Source: Singulisphaera sp. GP187 (lineage in GTDB: Bacteria > Pseudomonadota > Gammaproteobacteria > Burkholderiales > Burkholderiaceae_C). Taken from it: a stretch of DNA of 14,453 bases. Of this stretch, positions 7,626-13,860 are shown one piece after another. The stretch spans positions 1-14,453 of the forward strand of contig CALPYQ020000008.1 in NCBI GenBank assembly GCA_943327965.2, written 5' to 3'. Each line of letters opens with the position of its first letter. Within the stretch, counting starts at the first letter, position 1. The notes below the pieces were generated by a model. The model was not told where the DNA came from. It worked only from the letters and a program-made list of their open reading frames with translations, and ran no database searches. A program made the translations under genes and the position numbers.

Positions 7626-8746
7626 TGGACCTGCAGCTCACCCTAGAACAGCAACAGATTGTCGAAAGCGCTGAGACCTTCTTAGCCAAGGCAAGTTCAA
7701 TGGCCCAGGTGAGGGCGCACACCCAATCTTTGGCCCCCATGGACCCAACACTTTGGACTGCCATGGCCGATTTAGGTTGGTGTGGTGTCCACTTACCCGA
7801 AGCTGTGGGTGGCTTAGACTTAGATTGGGTCAGCGTGTGCTTGTTGCAAGAACAAATGGGGCGACGCTTGGCATGCGTGCCATTTTTTGACACGGCAGTC
7901 TTAACAGCCACCGCGCTAAAGACGCTGCCACCTCAAGCCTTGGCGCAGCATTGGCTCAACAAAATTGCAAGCGAGAAAGCTGTCGCTTCAATGGCACTGA
8001 GTTGCGAAGAAGCCTACGCCCATGCGAATGAAAAGGGCTGGCAGCTTGAGGGCACCTGGAAATCTGTGGGTTCTGCCCAGTTGGCAGACATCATTTTGTT
8101 GCCTGCCAAAACGCCTGCGGGTGAAACCTTGTTGTTCGCTGTGAATGCCCACAGTGAAGGTCTAAAAATTTCGCCGCAAACAAGCTTAGACACAACACGT
8201 TGCTCGGCAGTTGTCCAAGCAATCGGTGTCAAAGTGACGCAAGAACAATGTTTAGCGCAAGGTCCCACAGCAGAGACATTGTTGACCCGCATCAAGTATT
8301 TGGGCGCAATCGGACTGGCTGCCGAGCAAGTGGGTGTGGCGCAAGCCTGCTTGGACATGGCCTTGGCTTATGTTTTAGAGCGTCAACAATTCGGTCGCCC
8401 CCTTGCCAGCTTTCAGGCCATCAAACATCGATGCGCGCAGATGTTGGTCGAAGTTGAAAGCGCACGCTCTGCCGTTTATGGCGCAGCGTGCTTAGCAGAC
8501 ACACACGACAGCACAGAGGGTCTGATGGTCAGTGCAGCCCAAGCGCGGGTGACAGCCACAGAAGCTGCCCAATTTTGTGCGCGAGAAAATTTGCAGCTGC
8601 ATGGGGGTGTTGGATTTACTTGGGAATACGATCCGCATTTTTATCTGCGCCGCGCACAAGCTACAAGCCAACGCTTAGGCCCTGTCTCAGAGTGGCTTGA
8701 GTGTGTGGCTTCTCTTTATGACACAGACGAGTTGAAGCAAGCATGA
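7625..8746 (+). CDS. Acyl-CoA dehydrogenase partner subunit (FadE32/FadE33 type) paired with FadE30
   Basis: A 373-residue acyl-CoA dehydrogenase homologue. The N-terminal helical domain has HLPEAVGGLDLD (56-67). The SEPxAGSD motif is missing from the middle, and the C-terminal domain contains AAEQVGVAQACLDMALAY, RQQFGRPLASFQAIKH and LQLHGGVGFTWEYD. No catalytic Glu is evident at either standard position, so it looks like the non-catalytic half of a heteromer. I chose ATG 7625, which shares its A with the amidase stop and gives a family-like start (MDLQLTLEQQQIVE). An in-frame ATG at 7595 would add 10 residues inside the amidase gene. Its stop overlaps the fadE30 start by 4 nt (ATGA, 8743-8746), so the subunits are probably co-translated. 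Expected role: with FadE30, dehydrogenation of the HIP-CoA side chain. A distinction between FadE32 and FadE33 orthology was not possible. Confidence 0.77.
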   Translation: MDLQLTLEQQQIVESAETFLAKASSMAQVRAHTQSLAPMDPTLWTAMADLGWCGVHLPEAVGGLDLDWVSVCLLQEQMGRRLACVPFFDTAVLTATALKTLPPQALAQHWLNKIASEKAVASMALSCEEAYAHANEKGWQLEGTWKSVGSAQLADIILLPAKTPAGETLLFAVNAHSEGLKISPQTSLDTTRCSAVVQAIGVKVTQEQCLAQGPTAETLLTRIKYLGAIGLAAEQVGVAQACLDMALAYVLERQQFGRPLASFQAIKHRCAQMLVEVESARSAVYGAACLADTHDSTEGLMVSAAQARVTATEAAQFCARENLQLHGGVGFTWEYDPHFYLRRAQATSQRLGPVSEWLECVASLYDTDELKQA

Positions 8747-9906
8747 ACGCCGTCGAATCGATTGAAGACCGCCGCTTTCGGGCGCGCATTCGCGAATGGA
8801 TGGCTGCGCATTTAACGGGCGAGTTTGAACCCCTGCGTCATGCCAATGGTTTGGGCTCACCTGGCTACTCAGCCGCCTTGGCCAAGCGTTGGGAACAGAA
8901 GCTGGCAGAAGGTGGCTGGACAGGTTTGAGCTGGCCCCAAGCCCATGGCGGCCGCGAGTTGCCATTGACGCAACAAATGATTTTTCATGAGGAATATGTT
9001 CAATGCGGTGGGCCGGGTCGATTGGGCCACATTGGCGAGACCTTGCTTGCGCCGACGCTGATGGCCTATGGCACCGAAGCTTTGAAAAATCAATTCTTGC
9101 CTGGCATTTTGAAGGGCACTGACTACTGGGCTCAAGGTTACTCAGAACCCGGCGCGGGCTCTGATTTGGCGGGCGTTCAAACACGCGCCAAACAAGATCC
9201 TGAAACAGGCGAATGGGTCATAGACGGACAAAAAGTTTGGACCTCCTGGGCCCATGAATCCGATTGGATATTTGTTTTGGCGCGATCCGAGCCAGGGTCC
9301 ACTCGTCACAAAGGCTTGATCTTTTTATTGGTGCCATTGAAGCAGTCCGGCGTCACATTGCGACCCATTCGACAAATCACGGGCGAGTCTGAATTCAACG
9401 AAGTCTTTTTTGATGGGGCTCGCACTGCCAGTCCATGTGTACTGGGTGAGCCGGGTCAAGGTTGGGCGGTTGCCATGTATCTGTTGCAATGCGAACGCGG
9501 CGCTTCCACCTTGGGTCAACAAGCGCATTTTCAAAATGAACTGAGCACGCTGATTCAAATGGCCCAACACAATGGCGCCATCCAACTTCCTAACATTCGG
9601 CAACGCTTGGCCAAAGCCATTTTGGGCCTACAAACCCTGCGCTACCATGCACTGAGAACTTGCGGCGACAACGCGCCGCCCAGGGCCAGCAGCATCAGCA
9701 AATATGCTTGGTCTAACTGGCGCCGAACTTTAGGCGAATTGGCCATGGACGTTCTTGGCCCCGATGGCGACGTGGCATGCGACGATGCAAATCGAACAGC
9801 ATTACAGCGTTTGTGGCTGGTGAGCCGCGCTGACACCATTTATGCAGGCAGCAATGAAATTCAGCTTAATTTGATGGCAGAGCGGGCCCTCCTGATGCCC
9901 AAATAA
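8743..9906 (+). CDS. fadE30: FadE30-like acyl-CoA dehydrogenase (HIP-CoA side chain)
   Basis: A 387-residue acyl-CoA dehydrogenase. Key elements are QGYSEPGAGSDLAG (131-144), DGQKVWTSWAH (161-171), the EFNEVFFDGART region (217-228), GEPGQGW (235-241), C250-E251-R252-G253 followed by STLGQQ, and IYAGSNEIQ near the C-terminus. As in the FadE31-like protein, Ala replaces the MCAD-type catalytic Glu after the terminal IY, and E251 is the probable base. SEPGAGSDLA, ITG-EFNEVFFD-ART, ERGASTLGQQ and NWRRTLGELAMDV match mycobacterial FadE30 (Rv3560c) as remembered, which introduces the double bond into the propionyl side chain of (5-hydroxy-)HIP-CoA. Its start overlaps the preceding partner-subunit gene by 4 nt. 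It closes the first gene block, and ipdF follows after an 89-nt gap. Strict FAD/CoA activity is inferred from the family. Confidence 0.86.
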   Translation: MNAVESIEDRRFRARIREWMAAHLTGEFEPLRHANGLGSPGYSAALAKRWEQKLAEGGWTGLSWPQAHGGRELPLTQQMIFHEEYVQCGGPGRLGHIGETLLAPTLMAYGTEALKNQFLPGILKGTDYWAQGYSEPGAGSDLAGVQTRAKQDPETGEWVIDGQKVWTSWAHESDWIFVLARSEPGSTRHKGLIFLLVPLKQSGVTLRPIRQITGESEFNEVFFDGARTASPCVLGEPGQGWAVAMYLLQCERGASTLGQQAHFQNELSTLIQMAQHNGAIQLPNIRQRLAKAILGLQTLRYHALRTCGDNAPPRASSISKYAWSNWRRTLGELAMDVLGPDGDVACDDANRTALQRLWLVSRADTIYAGSNEIQLNLMAERALLMPK

Positions 9907-9919
9907 GGGCGCTGCCCTT
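9905..9919 (+). terminator. Small hairpin after fadE30, weak terminator or attenuator candidate
   Basis: AAGGGC (9905-9910) and GCCCTT (9914-9919) form a 6-bp stem around the triloop GCT, starting in the fadE30 stop codon. The following bases are T-A-T, not a proper U-tract, so complete termination is unlikely. It could lower read-through into the ipdF block or stabilise an mRNA end. Confidence 0.3.
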
Positions 9920-9920
9920 T

Positions 9921-9938
9921 ATCGTCCAAGCAGACGAT
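9921..9938. repeat. Perfect inverted repeat ATCGTC-N6-GACGAT in the fadE30-ipdF gap
   Basis: ATCGTC (9921-9926) and GACGAT (9933-9938) are exact reverse complements separated by CAAGCA. The geometry, two 6-bp arms one helical turn apart centre to centre, suits a dimeric DNA-binding regulator. It sits in the largest gap of the catabolic block. As RNA it would be a second hairpin just after the 9905-9919 stem. No regulator can be assigned from sequence. Confidence 0.4.
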
Positions 9939-9995
9939 GCTGTTTGAAGCCCATTTGCGCATCATGAACCCCATTCATTGACCACCTTTTTTCCC

Positions 9996-10781
9996 ATGAA
10001 AAATCCTCCCGACTATGTTCCTGGCCACGGCCTGTTGCGCGGCAAATCTGTGTTGGTCACTGCAGCTGCAGGTGCAGGCATTGGTTTTGCAGTGGCCAAA
10101 CGTGCTGCCGAAGAAGGTTGCCGAGCGCTGTTCATTTCTGATGTGCACGAAAGAAGATTGAACGAAGCCGTTCAAACGCTTCAAAAAGAAACCGGTTTGC
10201 AAGCCATCTACAGCCAACTCTGTGATGTGAGCCAAGAAGCGCAAGTTCAAGCCTTGATTGATCAAGCCAATCAAACCATGGGCGGCATCGACGTCTTGGT
10301 CAATAACGCCGGCTTGGGCACCAGCAAAAAAATTGTTGACATGGCCGATGAAGAATGGGACAAGGTCATTGGTGTCACCCTGACTGGCACCTTCAGGGTC
10401 ACGCGCGCAGCGCTCAAGGTGATGCAACCACAAGGCAAAGGCGTGATAGTCAACAACGCCTCTGTGCTGGGATGGCGCGCCCAAACCGAACAAGCCCACT
10501 ATGCGGCCGCCAAGGCGGGCGTCATGGCGCTGACACGCTGCGCCGCCTTAGAAGCCGCCGAGTTTGGCGTTCGCATCAATGCGGTGGCGCCCTCCATTGC
10601 CATTCACGCGTTTCTCAAAAAATCGGCGTCCGAAGAACTGCTCAATCAGTTGTCAGAACGTGAAGCCTTTGGCCGCGGTGCCGAGCCATGGGAAGTGGCC
10701 AACGTCATGGTATTTTTGGCCAGCGACTATTCGTCCTACATGACGGGCGAGGTAATTTCTGTCAGCTCCCAAAGGGCTTAA
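9996..10781 (+). CDS. ipdF: IpdF-like short-chain dehydrogenase (5-hydroxy-indene-carboxyl-CoA oxidoreductase)
   Basis: A 261-residue SDR. The cofactor motif TAAAGAGIG occupies 22-30, where classical SDRs have TGxxxGIG, so Ala replaces the first Gly, as in IpdF. NNAG is at 103-106; the catalytic residues are S156 (NNASVLGWRA), Y169 and K173. HGLL-GK-VLVTAAAG-GIG, NNASVLGWRAQ, HYAAAKAGVMALTRC, INAV-PSIA, GEAF-like EREAFGRGAEPWEVA and FLASDYSSYMTGEVISVS follow mycobacterial IpdF (Rv3559c) almost block for block. IpdF interconverts the 5-hydroxy and 5-oxo forms of the indene-carboxyl-CoA before EchA20 acts. I chose ATG 9996 because it aligns with the family N-terminus; a TTG at 9978 would add six residues, and neither has a clear Shine-Dalgarno. 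It leads the second gene block and ends 3 nt before the MaoC gene. Confidence 0.9.
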   Translation: MKNPPDYVPGHGLLRGKSVLVTAAAGAGIGFAVAKRAAEEGCRALFISDVHERRLNEAVQTLQKETGLQAIYSQLCDVSQEAQVQALIDQANQTMGGIDVLVNNAGLGTSKKIVDMADEEWDKVIGVTLTGTFRVTRAALKVMQPQGKGVIVNNASVLGWRAQTEQAHYAAAKAGVMALTRCAALEAAEFGVRINAVAPSIAIHAFLKKSASEELLNQLSEREAFGRGAEPWEVANVMVFLASDYSSYMTGEVISVSSQRA

Positions 10782-10784
10782 GCC

Positions 10785-11264
10785 ATGACCGATTCATTAG
10801 CCCCCTCACTTTGTCTAGACTCTGCAGCCTCCGCCATGGCGGCTGTGGGCCAAGATTTGGGTGTCACCGAATGGATCACCATCACCCAAGAGCGCATCAA
10901 CACATTTGCCGATGCAACTGGGGACCATCAATGGATTCACGTTGATCCAGTACGTGCCAAAGAAGGGCCTTTTGGTGCCTGCATTGCCCATGGCTTTCTG
11001 ACCCTGTCCTTGGCCAATCTGTTTTTGCCCCAACTGGTGCGTTATGAACGCCTCAAAATGGGCGTGAACTATGGTTGCGACAAGGTTCGATTTCCATCAC
11101 CCGTGTTGGTCAACTCGCGCGTCCGAGGGCGTGGCCAAGTCTTGACGGCCGAATTGATCAAGGACAACGGCGTACAAGTCGTGGTCAGCATCAGCGTTGA
11201 AATTGAAGGCGCTGGCAAACCTGGCTGCGTGGTCAACACCATCAGCCGTCTTTATTTTGAATGA
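10785..11264 (+). CDS. MaoC-family (R)-specific enoyl-CoA hydratase, HtdZ/Rv0130-like
   Basis: A 159-residue single hot-dog-fold MaoC protein. The hydratase motif runs through [18 protein letters not shown] (41-58), with probable catalytic D47 and H52, equivalent to D40 and H45 of mycobacterial Rv0130, then [15 protein letters not shown] (61-76). INYG-like [14 protein letters not shown] and the GKPGCV segment also resemble Rv0130. The family adds water to trans-2-enoyl-CoA to give (3R)-hydroxyacyl-CoA, acting as a homodimer. Here it probably hydrates the enoyl product of the FadE30 pair and feeds the MFE-2-type SDR. The start is 3 nt after the ipdF stop, with AAAGGG at 10771-10776 as RBS. An N-terminal extension of about seven residues relative to Rv0130 looks unremarkable. 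It is not fused to a second MaoC domain, and its substrate is inferred only from context. Confidence 0.82.
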   Translation: MTDSLAPSLCLDSAASAMAAVGQDLGVTEWITITQERINTFADATGDHQWIHVDPVRAKEGPFGACIAHGFLTLSLANLFLPQLVRYERLKMGVNYGCDKVRFPSPVLVNSRVRGRGQVLTAELIKDNGVQVVVSISVEIEGAGKPGCVVNTISRLYFE

Positions 11265-11275
11265 GAATTTTCCCC

Positions 11276-12484
11276 ATGAACACACAAGATGCCGTCATCG
11301 TTTCTACAGCCCGCACACCCATTGGTAAGGCTTATCGCGGCGCTTTCAACGACACCGAAGCGCCGGTCTTAGGCGGTCATGTCATTCGCCATGCCTTGCA
11401 AAAAGCAGGCGTAGAAGGCCATGAAGTCGATGACGTGGTTTTGGGCATTGCTGCGCAGCAGGGCAATCAAGGTTACAACTTAGGCCGCTTGTGCTGCTAC
11501 ACCGCAGGCTTGCCCGACAGCGTGGGCGGCATGACCATAGACCGCATGTGCGCTTCTGGCTTGATGAGCATTGCCACCGCGGCCAAAGGCATCATGACCG
11601 GTGAGATGAACATTGCGGTGGCCGGTGGTCTGGAATCTATTTCGCTGGTACAAAACAAATACAAAAACAGCCACCGCGCGCAGTCCAAATCCGTTTTGGA
11701 CGTCATGCCCACGGCCTACATTCAGATGATTGAGACTGCAGAAATTGTCAGCCAACGCTATGGCATTTCGCGTGAAGCCCAAGATGCGTATTCATTGCAG
11801 AGCCAACAACGCACCGCCAAAGCGCAACAAGCCGGTTTATTTGCCGAAGAGATTGTGCCTCTCACCACGCAAAAGCAATTGTTTGACAAAGAAGGCAACG
11901 TCACTGGCAGCGAAACCGTCACCTTGCTTCAAGACGAAGGCAGCCGGGCGGACACTTCCTTGGAAAGTTTGACCAAACTCAAACCTGTTTGGAAAAATGG
12001 CCAATGGGTTCCAGAAGGCGCCTTCATTACAGCGGGCAATGCCTCACAGTTGTCAGACGGTGCGTCTGCTTCCGTTTTGATGAGCGCTGCCGAAGCCAAA
12101 CGCCGCGGCCTGGCCCCCTTGGGCACTTACCGCGGTGTGGCTGTGGCGGGTTGCCGTGCCGACGAAATGGGCATTGGCCCTGTTTACGCCATTCCCAAAT
12201 TGTTAAAGAACCATGGCTTGAGCGTGGCTGACATTGGATTGTGGGAAATCAACGAGGCATTTGCCTGTCAGGTCATTCACTGCCGAGACACCCTGGGCAT
12301 TGATGACGCCAAGCTGAATGTCAATGGTGGCGCCATTTCAATCGGCCATCCCTTTGGCATGTCTGGCGCCAGACTGGTGGGCCACGCCCTGCTGGAAGGC
12401 AAGCGCCGCGGCGTTCGTTATGTGGTGGTGAGCATGTGCATTGGTGGCGGCATGGGTGCAGCCGGCTTGTTTGAGGTCAATTGA
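11276..12484 (+). CDS. Acetyl-CoA acyltransferase (thiolase), second thiolase of the cluster
   Basis: A 402-residue thiolase with the full catalytic set: C92 in [12 protein letters not shown] in [11 protein letters not shown]358 in [12 protein letters not shown], and C388 in SMCIGGGMG. The [12 protein letters not shown] loop is canonical, unlike that of the FadA6-like protein. The ATG at 11276 gives the normal thiolase N-terminus ([17 protein letters not shown]) with a GAGA purine stretch at 11263-11266 upstream. An in-frame ATG at 11261 overlaps the MaoC stop and has no RBS. Known activity is thiolytic cleavage of 3-ketoacyl-CoA. Following the MaoC hydratase, it is the best candidate for removing acetyl-CoA from the HIP-CoA side chain. 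It is not close to FadA5, the sterol side-chain thiolase, as I remember that sequence. An ordinary FadA/AtoB-like role cannot be excluded. It ends the second block. Confidence 0.83.
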   Translation: MNTQDAVIVSTARTPIGKAYRGAFNDTEAPVLGGHVIRHALQKAGVEGHEVDDVVLGIAAQQGNQGYNLGRLCCYTAGLPDSVGGMTIDRMCASGLMSIATAAKGIMTGEMNIAVAGGLESISLVQNKYKNSHRAQSKSVLDVMPTAYIQMIETAEIVSQRYGISREAQDAYSLQSQQRTAKAQQAGLFAEEIVPLTTQKQLFDKEGNVTGSETVTLLQDEGSRADTSLESLTKLKPVWKNGQWVPEGAFITAGNASQLSDGASASVLMSAAEAKRRGLAPLGTYRGVAVAGCRADEMGIGPVYAIPKLLKNHGLSVADIGLWEINEAFACQVIHCRDTLGIDDAKLNVNGGAISIGHPFGMSGARLVGHALLEGKRRGVRYVVVSMCIGGGMGAAGLFEVN

Positions 12485-12493
12485 GCATTCATT

Positions 12494-12521
12494 TTGCAAT
12501 GCGAAGGCGGGTCGTTATACT
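12494..12521 (+). promoter_or_regulatory. Predicted sigma70 promoter of the LuxR-type regulator
   Basis: A -35 box TTGCAA (12494-12499, 4 of 6 consensus) and a -10 box TATACT (12516-12521, 5 of 6) are 16 bp apart. Transcription would start near 12528, inside the 5' end of the longest possible reading frame for the regulator. A downstream translation start is therefore more likely. The promoter lies immediately after the thiolase stop, so the regulator can be transcribed apart from the catabolic operon. Confidence 0.55.
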
Positions 12522-12534
12522 CATTCCCTGCCTT
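12504..12534. repeat. Interrupted inverted repeat surrounding the -10 box, possible operator
   Basis: AAGGCGGG (12504-12511) can pair with CCC-T-GCCTT (12526-12534), with a single bulged T at 12529. The arms flank the -10 element at 12516-12521. This placement would suit repression or autoregulation of the regulator gene. It is an observation of symmetry only, and it also fits a leader-RNA hairpin poorly because the left arm precedes the predicted start site. Confidence 0.3.
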
Positions 12535-12598
12535 TAGACCTAACAGCCAAGCTGTCGAAATGCCCGATAAAAAATCAATGAATCGCACCGGAATCTCG

Positions 12599-13723
12599 AT
12601 GTCTCAGGAGTTCCTGAGCCACATTCTGGGCGCTATCTACGATGCGGCGCTGGACGAGGCGGGCTGGGTCAGCTGCCTGGAAACCATTCGAACCGGCTTT
12701 GCAGGCAACTACGCATCCTTAATTGTCCGCACCGAAACCACCGAAGACATTGGCTTGATTGTGTCTGCAGGCATCAACCAATCCAACCTCGACCCCGGCA
12801 ATCCCTACATTGCCATGAGCCCGTTTACCGGCATGGTGCCCGATCAACTTGTGACCATTGCCGATGTCATTTCCGAGCGAGAGTGGCGTAACTCCGATTA
12901 CTACCAAAGTTATTGCAAACCTCAAGGCGTCTTTCATGTGTTGGCGGCTGACATTTCAACCCGCAATGGGGGTGTTTATGGCCTGCGAATTACCCGCCCT
13001 GAAGATGCCGAGGCCTTCAGCAAAGCAGAAATTGATTTTTGCAAACTCCTCATTCCTCACATCAAGCGCGCGCTGAACCTGCACCTGTCGATCAATGACG
13101 ACCGCAAAGTCAGCTCCTTGTACAGCCAAGCCATGGCCCAACTCATGGTGGGCGTGGTCATCTTGGACCAAGATCGGCAAGTGCTGGAATGCAACCCCGC
13201 CGCTACCGCCATCTTGGAATCGCAAGATGGCCTGCGCGTGGTGTCCAAGCAGCTAGAGGCCGCTTACACCAACGACAACAAAAAATTGCAGGCCCTGATT
13301 CAAGACGCTTTGGTGAAAAAAATTGTCACCAAAGCAACGCTGAACCAAGCCACTTCCATCACGCGACCCTCAGGCCGACTGGCATGGGGCTTGATTGTTC
13401 AGCCTATTTCTTCCGACCAATGGACAGAGGGCAAGCAGCGGCCCAGTGTGGCCATTTTCTTGCGCGATACCGAAGGCCGCGTCGATCCGCCCGTGCGCTT
13501 GGCGCAAGAGCTGTTTCACCTCACGCCCGCCGAAACAGCGCTGGCCATTCAGTTGGCCAATGGTTTGTCCCTCGAAGACGCCTCTGAAGTGCTGAACATT
13601 CGGCGCAATACAGCGCGCGCGCATTTGCGCTCCATCTTCTCCAAAACCGGCGTACGCCGTCAAACTGAATTGGTCCGCATTTTCCTCAACAGCGTGGCCT
13701 GGCTCAGCGAAACCAACGACTGA
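12599..13723 (+). CDS. LuxR-family transcriptional regulator, TeiR/TesR-like
   Basis: From ATG 12599 the protein has 374 residues. The C-terminal LuxR-type helix-turn-helix spans about 308-364 (LTPAETALAIQLANGLSLEDASEVL, then RRNTARAHLRSIFSKTGVRRQTELV, here noted as two halves). A PAS-like segment is recognisable near 178-215 (VGVVILDQDRQVLECNPAA), and an N-terminal region of about 160 residues may sense ligand. No phosphoacceptor receiver domain is present. Architecture and size resemble TeiR/TesR, the LuxR-type activators needed for testosterone degradation in Comamonas testosteroni; this is family-level resemblance plus context, not an alignment. Several in-frame ATGs exist (12560, 12578, 12599). 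I prefer 12599, which has GGAA at 12590-12593 and begins just before the first conserved helix (FLSHILGAIYDAAL). It lies downstream of its own predicted promoter and probably activates the flanking catabolic genes. Confidence 0.75.
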   Translation: MSQEFLSHILGAIYDAALDEAGWVSCLETIRTGFAGNYASLIVRTETTEDIGLIVSAGINQSNLDPGNPYIAMSPFTGMVPDQLVTIADVISEREWRNSDYYQSYCKPQGVFHVLAADISTRNGGVYGLRITRPEDAEAFSKAEIDFCKLLIPHIKRALNLHLSINDDRKVSSLYSQAMAQLMVGVVILDQDRQVLECNPAATAILESQDGLRVVSKQLEAAYTNDNKKLQALIQDALVKKIVTKATLNQATSITRPSGRLAWGLIVQPISSDQWTEGKQRPSVAIFLRDTEGRVDPPVRLAQELFHLTPAETALAIQLANGLSLEDASEVLNIRRNTARAHLRSIFSKTGVRRQTELVRIFLNSVAWLSETND

Positions 13724-13743
13724 GTTACCTCGATTTAGAGGGT

Positions 13744-13763
13744 AAAGGGCCAGCAGTCCCTTT
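13744..13763. terminator. Hairpin downstream of the regulator, weak terminator candidate
   Basis: AAAGGG (13744-13749) and CCCTTT (13758-13763) form a perfect 6-bp stem with an 8-nt loop, 21 nt after the regulator stop. No U-tract follows directly; a T-rich stretch occurs only at about 13778-13787. Rho-independent termination is therefore doubtful. Confidence 0.3.
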
Positions 13764-13860
13764 CATCGACTTGTTGGATTTCATTTTTAGTCTACTTGGA
13801 CGATGGTTGCACGGGCCAGTCTGCGCACAATAGCAAGCAACGAATTCGCCAAAGGAAACC

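Noticed and set aside
13744..13763. Strong intrinsic terminator after the regulator
   Set aside because: The stem is only 6 bp and no U-tract follows it directly, so it is listed only as a weak candidate.
13796..13831. Possible promoter TTGGAC ... CACAAT before the Ltp-like gene
   Set aside because: The spacing of 24 bp is too long for a sigma70 promoter, and the alternative TTGCAC at 13807 has no good -10 box at 16-18 bp.
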